Source: Armatimonadota bacterium (lineage in GTDB: Bacteria > Armatimonadota > Fimbriimonadia > Fimbriimonadales > Fimbriimonadaceae). Taken from it: a stretch of 57,118 nt of DNA. Below are positions 1-7,925 of the stretch, piece by piece. Below the pieces are notes generated by a model. The model was not told where the DNA came from. It searched no databases and saw only the letters and a program-made list of their open reading frames with translations. The first letter of the stretch is position 1; each line of letters starts with the position of its first letter. The position numbers and the translations under genes are program-made. Where the stretch lies: contig JACRPN010000008.1 in assembly GCA_016223145.1 (NCBI GenBank), positions 1 through 57,118 of the forward strand, written 5' to 3'.

Positions 1-132
1 TTGTGGACGCAGGAGAGGGGACGCGAGTTTGGGGATGGTGATGGCGGAAAGCCCCAACTCCCTGAAGGCATGTGCCAATGAGTTGATATGCATACAATGA
101 GGCAGGCGGCAGAAAGGGCGGAGACGTCAACC
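1..132. repeat. 132-bp direct repeat, copy A
   Basis: This stretch recurs at 509-640 with a constant offset of 508 bases, no indels and only about four substitutions. It begins at the window edge, so it may extend further left. It includes the ATATGCAT palindrome near its 3' end. No coding capacity is supported. It is non-coding repetitive DNA, possibly the edge of a larger duplicated unit. Confidence 0.9.
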
Positions 133-262
133 ATGGGCTTCCGGCCTCTTTCGGCGGCCGCGCTCCGTCCCTTCTCCTGCGACGACACCCTTTCCCGGTT
201 GCCGGAGAAGCTCTCGTCGCGGGGGAGGGTGGCCCTTGGGCCGGGTGGGGGTGCTGCGCCAC

Positions 263-490
263 TTTCACCGCATCCCTGTGGCAGCCTGGCCGTGCGTTCT
301 CTGATTGGGCCGCTGCTGCCGTGACGTAGCCGATGCCCTACACCCCCACCCTGTCCCTCCCCCGCGTCTTGGGGTGTTTCACCGCACCTTTGTGCCCGCC
401 TGGCTGTGCGCTACCCGATAGGGCCGCTGCTGCCGTGATGTAGCCGATGCCCTTCACCCCCACCCTGTCCCTCCCCCGCGTCCAGGGGTT
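263..490. repeat. Tandem repeat, two copies, 114-bp period
   Basis: Two diverged copies, about 263-376 and 377-490, share blocks such as TTTCACCGCA (263 and 377), GGGCCGCTGCTGCCGTGA (307 and 421) and CCCGCG (361 and 475), always 114 bases apart. The array lies between the two copies of the 132-bp direct repeat. Together they fill most of the first 640 bases, where I see no believable gene. Confidence 0.85.
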
Positions 491-508
491 TTGGGGTACC
501 TGGAAGGT

Positions 509-640
509 TTGTGGACGCAGGAGAGGGGACGCGAGTTTGGGGATGGGGATGACGGAAAGCCCCAACTCCCTAAAGGCATGTGCCAATGAGTTGATATGCA
601 TACAATGAGGCAGGCGGCAGAAAGGGCGGGGACGTCAACC
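509..640. repeat. 132-bp direct repeat, copy B
   Basis: This is the second copy of the repeat at 1-132, about 97 percent identical by eye. It ends about 105 bases before the start of the AIPR-type gene, so the gene's promoter must lie in or just after this repeat. Confidence 0.9.
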
Positions 641-746
641 TGGTTGTGCCCCTGTTGACAAGGACGCCACGTGGTCTGCAATAATGGATCCGGCATCGGG
701 GTTCCGGTGACTAAAACGGGCGGGATCGCCCACAAGGAGCATCGTA

Positions 747-1949
747 GTGACTAGAAGTCAATTCAAGGTGCGCTTAGCAAAGCGCATGGCAGACCCTATC
801 TTCGAGGGAGCCGAACGCCATCTCTGGCTTATCAACGTTTTGGACATGCCTGTCGGCCTGCCCATGGATACCAATCCGCGAAAGCAGAAGATCGAAGCTG
901 CGATCTACAAAGGTGTCGCCAGAAGTCTCCGTAACGAGGACGACTCAAGACCGAACTCGTTCCACCTGAAGAACAAAGGAATCACGGTACTTGCGGACTC
1001 CGTAAGTCGGGTGGCATCTCATGACGGATCTGAAGCCTATGAGGTGGTGTTCCAAGACGGCCGCCACGGAATTGTCGACGGGGGCCACACGTATGCAATC
1101 ATTCAGGAGAACCTGGATGATTTGCGGGCTCGCGGAACACAAAATGGCGACGAGGTCGCGCTTGAGCAATTCGTGCGTGTCGACATCCTAACGGGCATCG
1201 ACGATGAAATGGTTGCTCAGATTGCAGGGGGCTTGAACACTGCAGTGCAGGTGCAGCAGTCTGCATTGGCCGAACTTGACAATAAGTTCGACTGGCTCAA
1301 ACGTGTACTCCGCGGTCAGCCCTTCGAGCGGGACATTGCCTACAAGGGGAATGAGGACCGGGAATACACTGTAAGGGAAGTGCTGGGAATTCTCGATCTT
1401 TTCAACATTGACGAGTTTCCGGTTGCTGAGGGAAAGCACCCGATCCGAACCTGTGCGAGCGAGTGGCGCGTTCTGGACTCCTACCTAAAGGATGAAAGGC
1501 GGTTCTCGCGCATGCAGAGCATCGTGCTCGAAATTCTGCAACTGAGAGACATCATCGCGAGCAGCATCCGCGATATTCGCAATCAGGAAGGTGGACGTGG
1601 TGGCCGGTTAGCCTGGGTCAAGAAGGCAGCGGGAACTAGGAAGTTCCGCTATATCTTCATCGGCACCGAGTCAGAGTATGAACCCTATAAGGGGGCACTC
1701 TTCCCGATTATCAGCGCCTTCAGGTGTTTCGTGAAACTGAACCCGATCAGCGACCTCTACGAGTGGAAGGTGCCTTTCCCTCAAATCGTGGAATTCTGGA
1801 CTGAGATCGCGCCTCAACTAATCCAGTTGACGGTCGAAACAAGTGATGCAGTAGCCAAAAAGCCAGACGCAATTGCCAAGGCAAAATGGCACTGGCAGAC
1901 GTTGGCGTCGACAGTGGAGAGCGCCTACCTCAGAAAATTCGGGGGGTAA
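747..1949 (+). CDS. AIPR-family protein (abortive infection phage resistance type)
   Basis: 400 residues with a GTG start, preceded by AAGGAG at 734-739. The middle of the protein has the two hallmarks I associate with the AIPR family: an NKGITVLAD block near residue 76 and IVDGGHTYAII near residue 108. These resemble the N-x-GIT and IV(D/N)GxxT motifs of AIPR and the related DndB/DGQHR ParB-like proteins. Family members are linked to phage resistance and restriction-modification loci, but their reaction is not well defined. No partner restriction or methylase gene is visible here, so this may be a stand-alone defence gene. It sits downstream of repeat DNA, which fits a horizontally moved accessory gene. 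The family call is fairly good; the role is inferred. Confidence 0.68.
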   Translation: MTRSQFKVRLAKRMADPIFEGAERHLWLINVLDMPVGLPMDTNPRKQKIEAAIYKGVARSLRNEDDSRPNSFHLKNKGITVLADSVSRVASHDGSEAYEVVFQDGRHGIVDGGHTYAIIQENLDDLRARGTQNGDEVALEQFVRVDILTGIDDEMVAQIAGGLNTAVQVQQSALAELDNKFDWLKRVLRGQPFERDIAYKGNEDREYTVREVLGILDLFNIDEFPVAEGKHPIRTCASEWRVLDSYLKDERRFSRMQSIVLEILQLRDIIASSIRDIRNQEGGRGGRLAWVKKAAGTRKFRYIFIGTESEYEPYKGALFPIISAFRCFVKLNPISDLYEWKVPFPQIVEFWTEIAPQLIQLTVETSDAVAKKPDAIAKAKWHWQTLASTVESAYLRKFGG

Positions 1950-2013
1950 CTCGGTGTGTGGCCTGGCGAATACAAATCTCCGGGCCACACTACCTTTCCA
2001 TCAGGAACTTCCT

Positions 2014-2039
2014 GCCTCAACACCTAAAGGTGTTGAGGC
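2014..2039. terminator. Perfect 12-bp inverted repeat after the AIPR gene
   Basis: GCCTCAACACCT and its exact reverse complement are separated by AA, giving a strong hairpin 65 bases past the AIPR stop. There is no T-run on either side (AAGCAACG follows), so it is not a textbook intrinsic terminator. It could act as a transcript-end hairpin, or be a palindromic protein-binding site or a repeat remnant. Confidence 0.55.
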
Positions 2040-2168
2040 AAGCAACGACAGTTCGTAATTGACGGAATCGCAGGTGAGAACCGACTCGCTTCGGCAGAGC
2101 TTCGCCTGGATATGAACTGAACCGCGAGGCCTCGCGCGAGCTCACACCAGTCGGCAAGGCGTCGGGGC

Positions 2169-2879
2169 TCAAGCTAACGCTCGAGAGTTGAGTGAATCGA
2201 CTAGTGGTCGAAGAGTTCGTCCAATCTCCTGAGCTGTCGCGAGTAAGATATAGTATGTCATCGGGTACCCACCGGCCACTTGTTGTCGGTGCATGAGCCT
2301 GACGTAGCGGTCAAACCTGTTCTTCTTGGCTTTCTCGTTAGGTCTCTTCCGAGGATGTGAGCCACCGAATACGTTGGCCGTTCTCTGAATCAAGACGCCA
2401 CGGCTAATATCCATGTTGCGGCCATCGCGGCGTCTCTGGTTCCCGAATACATAGATGCGACAACCCAGCCATTCTACAAACTTCATCCTGCGCCGGCGAG
2501 TTTGCGGAGGTCCAGCTTTGTACATGGCGGCAGCGTCGGCCTGGTCTGAGATTGGGCCCGCGATCTGGAACATAGCGCCGATGGTGACATTCAGCCCGCC
2601 GGGGGGGCAAGGCAGCAGTAGTTGATGATAGGGGTTCCTCTGAGCCAACTGCTTCACCTTGTCTCCACTTGTCAATAACTCATCAAATGTGAGGATGATC
2701 CCGTATTGCTCACACAGGGAATCGACGGCTTTGCGCATCTCCCACCAGTTGCGAAGGCAGGCTGCCATATCTCGAAAAGCAGCTTCATCAACGTCTGCAA
2801 TCGCCCGCTGCACATGAACAGATAGCCGCCCATACTCTATGACTATCTCACCAGGATCGACATCAGTGCCTGTTAACAT
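2169..2879 (-). CDS. Hypothetical protein, family not recognised
   Basis: 236 residues. I do not recognise a family. The protein appears soluble, with no signal peptide or membrane segment. It has an acidic N-terminal third, a central RRRRMKF basic patch near residue 130, a basic stretch around residues 175-190 (HPRKRPNEKAKKNRFDR) and a final helix-rich part. The basic patches would suit nucleic-acid binding, but that is inference only. It points away from a pair of direct repeats at 2910-2942 that may control it. Base composition is lower in GC than the clusters to the right, similar to the neighbouring AIPR gene, so both may belong to the same acquired segment. Confidence 0.55.
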   Translation of the reverse strand: MLTGTDVDPGEIVIEYGRLSVHVQRAIADVDEAAFRDMAACLRNWWEMRKAVDSLCEQYGIILTFDELLTSGDKVKQLAQRNPYHQLLLPCPPGGLNVTIGAMFQIAGPISDQADAAAMYKAGPPQTRRRRMKFVEWLGCRIYVFGNQRRRDGRNMDISRGVLIQRTANVFGGSHPRKRPNEKAKKNRFDRYVRLMHRQQVAGGYPMTYYILLATAQEIGRTLRPLVDSLNSRALA

Positions 2880-2909
2880 TACATAATTGTGGCATAGGTG
2901 CTTATGCGG

Positions 2910-2942
2910 TTGACACAGTAGTTATAGGCCCTTGACATAGTA
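2910..2942. promoter_or_regulatory. Paired TTGACA(C/T)AGTA direct repeats, possible operator/promoter
   Basis: TTGACACAGTA (2910-2920) and TTGACATAGTA (2932-2942) match at 10 of 11 positions and are 22 bases apart start to start, about two helical turns. They lie 31-63 bases upstream of the minus-strand gene starting at 2879. They could be a repressor or activator site for it. Each also contains a TTGACA-like -35 word on the plus strand. Confidence 0.4.
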
Positions 2943-3022
2943 CATGCACATCCCACACCTCATCCTTTCCCTCACCCAAACCAGGCCCTTCCTGCGAGGC
3001 GCGAAGGGCGAAGGGGGAGGAG

Positions 3023-3064
3023 AGATCGCAGATTTGAGATTGGAGATTTCAGATTGGGGATGGG
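3023..3064. repeat. Degenerate heptamer array AGATNNN, 6 units
   Basis: Six consecutive 7-base units: agatcgc, agatttg, agattgg, agatttc, agattgg, ggatggg. It lies in the 400-base gap between the unknown minus-strand gene and glpX. No gene is supported in 2943-3286. Confidence 0.7.
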
Positions 3065-3200
3065 CGAAGATCGGTCTCCACCCCTCCCGACTTCGTTCCC
3101 CTCACTACGCTCGGCGGGATCTGCGACAACCCCCTCCTTCCCGACACGTCGGGACTCGGAAGCAGTTTCGCTGCGCAAAACCAAGGAGGGGGCTACTCTG

Positions 3201-3270
3201 CGATGTGCGATGTGCGATGTGCGATGCGCGAAGGGCGAAGGGCGATGGGCGATGCGCGATACGCGATGCG
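3201..3270. repeat. Degenerate heptamer array CGATNNG, 10 units
   Basis: Ten consecutive 7-base units: CGATGTG three times, CGATGCG, CGAAGGG twice, CGATGGG, CGATGCG, CGATACG and CGATGCG. It ends 17 bases past the glpX stop. A second heptamer array lies at 3023-3064. This looks like slippage-type expansion in non-coding DNA. Confidence 0.85.
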
Positions 3271-3286
3271 GTTTGAGAGTAGGGAA

Positions 3287-4237
3287 TTACACCCCGTGGT
3301 CGAGGTGTTGGGTTTCGATGCGGCGGACGGTGCGGTTCCAGGCGCGCATGACCAGCGACTCCGTGATCACCGAATCCCTCCTGAACTGAACGCCGCGCAG
3401 GATGTCGCCGGTGGTGATGCCGGTGGCCACGGCCGTGACCTCGCCAGAGGCCAAATCGTCGGTGAAGAACACGCGGTCGAGGTCGCCTCCCACCATGCGC
3501 TCGGCCCTCTCGCGCTGGCCCTCTCTGGGGAAGAGCAATCGGGCCTGCATCTCGCCTGCCCAGCACTGCGTGGCCGCTGCGGTGATGACGCCCTCCGGCG
3601 CTCCGCCGATGCCCATGAGGCCATCCAAGCCGCCATCAGGATCGAGCGCGGCCAGGGCGATGGTGATGTCGCCGTCGGTGACCAGGTGGACCCGGCAACC
3701 CACGGATCGCAGCTCGTTGATGATGGGATCGTGGCGAGGGCGCTCGAGGATGCCGATGATCATTTCACCCACGTCTTTGCCGAGAGCCTTGGCCATTTTC
3801 TTCACGTTCTCGGCAGGCGGCGCCTTGATGTCCACCACCCCTTTGCACTCCTTTCCGACCACCAGCTTGTCCATGTAGCAATCGGGCGCATGCATGAGCT
3901 TGCCCTTGCCCTCTTCGGCTGCGGCGAGCACGGCGATGGCGTTCGCGAGGCCGTTGGCACAGAGGTTGGTGCCCTCCAGGGGGTCCACGGCGATCTGGAT
4001 TTTGGGGCCTTCTCCGCTGCCCACCTTCTCGCCGATATAGAGCATGGGCGCCTCGTCGCGCTCGCCTTCGCCGATGACGATGGTGCCGTCGATAGGGAGC
4101 TCGTTGAGGGTGGACCTCATGCCCTCGCAAGCGGCCTGGTCGGCGGCGTTTCGGTCGCCACGGCCCACCCAACGGGCGGAGGAGATGGCGGCGGCTTCGG
4201 TGATGCGAACGTAATCGAGATGCGGGTTGCCTATCAT
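3287..4237 (-). CDS. glpX: Class II fructose-1,6-bisphosphatase (GlpX type)
   Basis: 316 residues, the normal length for GlpX. It hydrolyses fructose 1,6-bisphosphate to fructose 6-phosphate in gluconeogenesis, in the cytosol with divalent metal. Diagnostic blocks are GEGERDEAPMLYIGE (about residues 57-71), the metal and phosphate site DPLEGTN (about 85-91), the VTDGDI block near residue 188 and the GIGGAPEGV loop near 210. The ATG start fits the usual short N-terminus. It stands alone, with heptamer repeats downstream and tRNA-Glu on the opposite strand upstream. A bacterial class II enzyme may also accept sedoheptulose bisphosphate; the sequence cannot decide this. Confidence 0.93.
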   Translation of the reverse strand: MIGNPHLDYVRITEAAAISSARWVGRGDRNAADQAACEGMRSTLNELPIDGTIVIGEGERDEAPMLYIGEKVGSGEGPKIQIAVDPLEGTNLCANGLANAIAVLAAAEEGKGKLMHAPDCYMDKLVVGKECKGVVDIKAPPAENVKKMAKALGKDVGEMIIGILERPRHDPIINELRSVGCRVHLVTDGDITIALAALDPDGGLDGLMGIGGAPEGVITAAATQCWAGEMQARLLFPREGQRERAERMVGGDLDRVFFTDDLASGEVTAVATGITTGDILRGVQFRRDSVITESLVMRAWNRTVRRIETQHLDHGV

Positions 4238-4374
4238 GTGCTGTTTTGCCCGAGCGCCTTTGGTCGGGCCAGTAATATTATGGGGCGATTCCGGGGCGGT
4301 CTGGATTGCCTCGGATGAAAAGGTGCCTGGTCTGGACGGGAAGGGGCCGGTTCGGGTACCTTTTCGGTCCGTCT

Positions 4375-4450
4375 GGTCCCGTCGTCTAGCGGTTAGGACA
4401 TCGCCCTCTCAAGGCGAAGATCGCGGGTTCGAATCCCGTCGGGACTACCA
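4375..4450 (+). tRNA. tRNA-Glu (anticodon CTC)
   Basis: 76 bases folding as a full cloverleaf: acceptor GGTCCCG with CGGGACT (one G-U at the first pair), D-stem GTCT/GGAC, anticodon stem TCGCC/GGCGA around loop CTCTCAA (anticodon CTC), T-stem GCGGG/CCCGT around TTCGAAT, discriminator A and an encoded CCA. I saw no second copy of its 3' end in the window, so there is no sign that this tRNA is itself an integration site here. Confidence 0.93.
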
Positions 4451-4886
4451 ACTTCCTTTCATGCTTGCGGCGTTGCCGAGCGGGGACACCTGGTTGTCGG
4501 GTTATCAGGTTTTCAGGTTTTCAGGTTTTCAGGTTTTCAGGTGGTGGGGTGTTCGGGTGTTCCGAGTGCGGGGTGCTGGGTTCAGGGTTCAGAGTCCAGG
4601 GTGCGAAGTATGGGGCGCGGGGCTAACGCCTATGAGCAGCGAAAGACGACTGCCGGCAAGGTGTGGTGAGGCTTCGGGAACTCGCGAAGGAGCTCGATCT
4701 GCTTCTTCAACCAAGGCATGAGGGTCTCTGAGCATCTATTGGGCCGCTCGTCTGGCTGGTATTCAGTTGCCGGCCGAGCAGGGCTTTTGTTCTGATGCGC
4801 CATCAGAGAGGTTATCCACACTCCAAAATCCCGGTCCCGTGCGTCCTTTTGGATGTGTTCGGCGCGCAAGCGCAGCTGGATTGCCG
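4451..4886. other. Intergenic gap with octamer array, no supported gene
   Basis: The 436 bases between tRNA-Glu and the Wzz-like gene hold a TTTTCAGG octamer array (4502-4541) followed by G/T-rich near-repeats (GGGTTCAG). Minus-strand open reading at 4630-4869 has no recognisable domain. The promoter of the Wzz-like gene should be here, but I cannot point to convincing -35 and -10 boxes. Confidence 0.5.
4502..4541. repeat. Octamer tandem array TTTTCAGG, 5 units
   Basis: One TTATCAGG unit is followed by four perfect TTTTCAGG units. It begins 52 bases after tRNA-Glu. It is similar in style to the heptamer and octamer arrays at 3023, 3201 and 6422, all in non-coding DNA. Confidence 0.9.
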
Positions 4887-6215
4887 ATGAGGGATTGGAT
4901 CAAGTCGCTTCGTCCGTTGTGGATTTCGCTGGGAATCGCCGTCGTGATCTACGGCGGTAGTTACCTGCTTGCGCCCACCTATTTGGGATACTTCAGCCTA
5001 TATTTCCCTAACACATCGGCAACCCCGATGCTGCTGGCAGGCATCCGGTCTTCGGCAGAGTCGGACCAAGGCGCGGTGAGGAATTTCGGTGGGGCGCTGC
5101 TGTCGCCGTTGGTGGGCTCGGGGACACAGACGGCGACGGGGATTTTGGAGAGCACGGCTTGCGCGCGAGAAGTCGTCCGGAAATGTGGTCTCGTCGAGCG
5201 CTGGAAGAAGAAGGAGGGGGAGGCGGTCGAGGAGTTCAAGGACAGCCTGTCGGTGACGGTGGAAAAGAGCGGGTTCCTAAGGGTGGAGATCACCGGAGAA
5301 TCGCGCGGGCTCTGCGTCAAGATGCTGGACGTCATGTACGGCTTTTTGAATCGCCGCGCAGAGGCCATGACCATCAACGTCAGCCAGAAGAACAGGGAGT
5401 TCGTCGAGAAGCGGTACGACCTGGCGGTGAAAGAGGTGGACAGTCTGCAGGGCGGGCTGACGCAAATGCTCACCGACTTTCGGCTTGCCGGTTACGATGA
5501 GATTCAGGGAAAATACCTATCCGCAAGGAGCGCCATTTACGACGCAAAGGTTCAGCTCAAGGTGGCGCAGGCGGTCCTGGAAATCAACAAGAAGGCCCTC
5601 AAACAGCTCATCGAGCTAAGCCAAGATGAGGAGACGAGCGTGTTCGCCCTTCCTTATGTGAGCGGCAACCTTTCGGGGCTCGCCGGCGCGCTTGAGTCCA
5701 AGCGGATTGCCCTTGAGACGGCGATGACCAAGTTCACGAACAGCAGCGTGGAAGTACAAATGGCCAAGCGCGATCTCAACCTGACGAAGCGGTTTGCCGA
5801 CGAGCGGCTCAAGCTGGAAGAGGATGCTTTGAAAGAGGACTTGACGCCGCAGTTCCGCGACGCGCGCGTACAGTTCGAGACGCTCAAGGTGACGCTTGCC
5901 CAGAACGAAGAGGTGCTGGCGAAGTACGAGGAGCTGATGCCGGTCTCGGCGACGCAGTACGCCAAGCTTGAGCGGGCAAAGCAGACTTTCAATGCGGCGA
6001 TGAGCCAGATGGGCGCCTTGCGCGGGGAGCTCGAAATAGCACGGATTGCAGAAGAGCGCGATCCTTCGCGGTACGAGATCCTGGATGAGCCCCAGACCCA
6101 GTGGAAGCCGGTGGGACCCCGGCGCGCACTTCTTGCGGGGATCGGCTTCATCGGGGCGATGTTGATCTTCTATTGGCCGACAATCCGAGCGCGGATGCGA
6201 GAAGTGGACGCCTAG
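4887..6215 (+). CDS. Wzz-like polysaccharide chain-length determinant (PCP family)
   Basis: Starting at the ATG at 4887 gives 442 residues beginning MRDWIKSLRP. The frame is open from 4767, but the added 40 residues look non-native. The protein has the polysaccharide co-polymerase plan: an N-terminal membrane helix (about residues 10-30, WISLGIAVVIYGGSYLLA), a long periplasmic domain with extended coiled-coil helices (about 140-390), a proline-containing PVGPRRA stretch and a C-terminal helix (about 414-430, LLAGIGFIGAMLIFYW). There is no C-terminal tyrosine kinase domain. Such proteins set chain length for Wzy-made polymers, which fits the adjacent Wzy-like and glycosyltransferase genes. It is the only gene of the locus on the plus strand and converges with the glycosyltransferase at 6493. 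Confidence 0.75.
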   Translation: MRDWIKSLRPLWISLGIAVVIYGGSYLLAPTYLGYFSLYFPNTSATPMLLAGIRSSAESDQGAVRNFGGALLSPLVGSGTQTATGILESTACAREVVRKCGLVERWKKKEGEAVEEFKDSLSVTVEKSGFLRVEITGESRGLCVKMLDVMYGFLNRRAEAMTINVSQKNREFVEKRYDLAVKEVDSLQGGLTQMLTDFRLAGYDEIQGKYLSARSAIYDAKVQLKVAQAVLEINKKALKQLIELSQDEETSVFALPYVSGNLSGLAGALESKRIALETAMTKFTNSSVEVQMAKRDLNLTKRFADERLKLEEDALKEDLTPQFRDARVQFETLKVTLAQNEEVLAKYEELMPVSATQYAKLERAKQTFNAAMSQMGALRGELEIARIAEERDPSRYEILDEPQTQWKPVGPRRALLAGIGFIGAMLIFYWPTIRARMREVDA

Positions 6216-6421
6216 TCGCCTAGGGTGCTCCAGGGGTATTGGTTTAGGGTGCCTGGCCGACCCATGAAGGCTGCTCGTTAGGGCGCTGGGCCGCACACTT
6301 AGGCTTGGCGGTTCATTTTGGGCTGCGGCGACCTCTCGCCCCTTTGGATCAGCCGGCTTGTCGGCGCGGCTTGCCCACCTAGGGGCGAAGGACAAGTCCG
6401 CCTCCCTATAAAGCGCCGCTC

Positions 6422-6459
6422 AATGCCCAATGCCCTAATGCCCTAATGCCCTAATGCCT
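6422..6459. repeat. Octamer tandem array AATGCCCT
   Basis: AATGCCC, three perfect AATGCCCT units and AATGCCT in a row. It lies in the 277-base gap between the convergent Wzz-like and glycosyltransferase genes. No gene or clear terminator is seen in the rest of that gap. Confidence 0.88.
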
Positions 6460-6492
6460 CGAAACGGACCACAGCACGCGAGGACTTCGTCT

Positions 6493-7809
6493 CTAGTTCC
6501 CCGAAGAGCCGGACCTCAGCCCTTGCTGGCTGGTGCGGGAGGTGCTGGTTCCCTCGGCTTCGCGGGCTACCGCGAAGGTGGGCGGCGCGATCCCGGCCGA
6601 GCGCTCGATCGCGGCGATCATGTCGGCCGCCTGACGCTCTCGGGTGTGCCGAGAAGCCGCACTGCTGGAGCTTGCCGCAAGTTTCTCTCTGAGGATCGGG
6701 TCTTCGATCAAGCGGGTGACCTTGGCCGCCAAGTCATCCGGATCGCCGGCCGCAGCGCAGATCCCGGCTCCTTCGCTCAGGATAAGTTCCTCGGCCTCGC
6801 CCCTCGGTCCGCAATAGAGAATGGGCAACCCGTAGGCCATCGCCTCAAAGATCTTGCTGGGGAGCACGGTCGAGAATAGTGGGTCGGCCTTGAGGTGGAC
6901 CAGCGCCACGTCGAGCAGCCTCCAATAGTCGCCGATCTCCGATTTGGGCAAGTTTGGAAGGAACACCACGTTATCAAGGCCGCGCGCTTTGGCTTCCTGA
7001 ATCAGTTCCTGCCGCTGTGCGCCGGCGCCGACGAAGAGGAAGCGGATCCGGCTGTCGCCACGCAGCGCATTGGCGGCTTCCAGAGCATTGCCCAGGTCGT
7101 GCGCCATGCCGTGGGTGCCGATGTAGCCGACCACGAACTTGTCCTTGAGACCGAGCGACTCCGCCAGAGCCGGACTGTAGGGGCGCTCTTCGATGTGCCC
7201 GATATCCACGCCGTTGGGGATCACCTTGATCTTGTCCGGCTGAATCCCTCGCCGCGTCAGGTCCTCCTTGAAGGCGTTGGTGAGCGCCACGACCGTGTGG
7301 GAGTCCCGATAGAGCTTGAGCTCAAGCTTCTCCACGAACCTGAGGACCCGCTCGCTTTTCATCGCCCCGACTGCACGGATGGAAGCAGGCCACAGATCGC
7401 TCAATTCGAAGACGAATGGGATGCGCTTGAGACCCGCCAGAATTCTGCCCGCGACGGCGCAGAAGAACTGGGGCGAGGTTGCGACCACGACGTCTGGCCG
7501 CTTCATGAACGCGCCGCAGCAAACTGCGGAAACCATGAACGACATGAAATCGAGGATGCGCATTTTCACGCCGCTATTCGGGGCGATCAGCGTCTTGACG
7601 CGGATGACTTTGATGCCGTCGATAACCTCGCGGTGCAGCCAGCGGTTCTTGTAGCCGGCATACACCTTGCCCTCAGGGAAGTTGGGAGCGCTGGTCAGCA
7701 CGGTCACGTCGTGGCCCCAAGACACCCAGTAGCGCGCCCTTTCATGAACCCTCGATGCCGCGGCGTTCGTTTCAGGTGGGTAATTGTCTGCCAGGAACAA
7801 GATCTTCAT
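6493..7809 (-). CDS. Glycosyltransferase family 4 (WbuB-like)
   Basis: 438 residues from the ATG at 7809 (MKILFLADNYPPE). A TTG at 7827 would add six residues and is less likely. It is a retaining GT-B enzyme, probably cytosolic or membrane-associated, that adds one sugar to a lipid-linked oligosaccharide. The N-terminal domain has PPETNAAASRVHERA, as in WbuB-type transferases. The C-terminal domain has the family 4 donor-site pattern around IFEAMAYGLPILYCGPRGEAEELI, near residues 340-363, with the E-x7-E spacing. It is the last gene of the minus-strand polysaccharide group. The exact sugar cannot be read from sequence. Confidence 0.8.
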   Translation of the reverse strand: MKILFLADNYPPETNAAASRVHERARYWVSWGHDVTVLTSAPNFPEGKVYAGYKNRWLHREVIDGIKVIRVKTLIAPNSGVKMRILDFMSFMVSAVCCGAFMKRPDVVVATSPQFFCAVAGRILAGLKRIPFVFELSDLWPASIRAVGAMKSERVLRFVEKLELKLYRDSHTVVALTNAFKEDLTRRGIQPDKIKVIPNGVDIGHIEERPYSPALAESLGLKDKFVVGYIGTHGMAHDLGNALEAANALRGDSRIRFLFVGAGAQRQELIQEAKARGLDNVVFLPNLPKSEIGDYWRLLDVALVHLKADPLFSTVLPSKIFEAMAYGLPILYCGPRGEAEELILSEGAGICAAAGDPDDLAAKVTRLIEDPILREKLAASSSSAASRHTRERQAADMIAAIERSAGIAPPTFAVAREAEGTSTSRTSQQGLRSGSSGN

Positions 7810-7925
7810 ATGGGAGTCGATCCGCAATGCTCGCTACAAAGACGATTCGTAAGGCCCCATCGCCTCGGAGGCAAGAGCTTACCAGCGGCCTCTTGTTCTT
7901 GTATTGGCAGACTTAACAGACCGCG

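Noticed and set aside
3203-4318. 371-residue plus-strand open frame
   Set aside because: It runs opposite glpX, which has all class II FBPase motifs; the plus-strand translation has no domain and a low-complexity, His/Asp-rich composition typical of antisense frames in GC-rich DNA.
4630-4869. 79-residue minus-strand frame upstream of the Wzz-like gene
   Set aside because: No recognisable domain, no ribosome site, and it overlaps the start of the Wzz-like gene. A decayed mobile-element fragment is possible but not supported.
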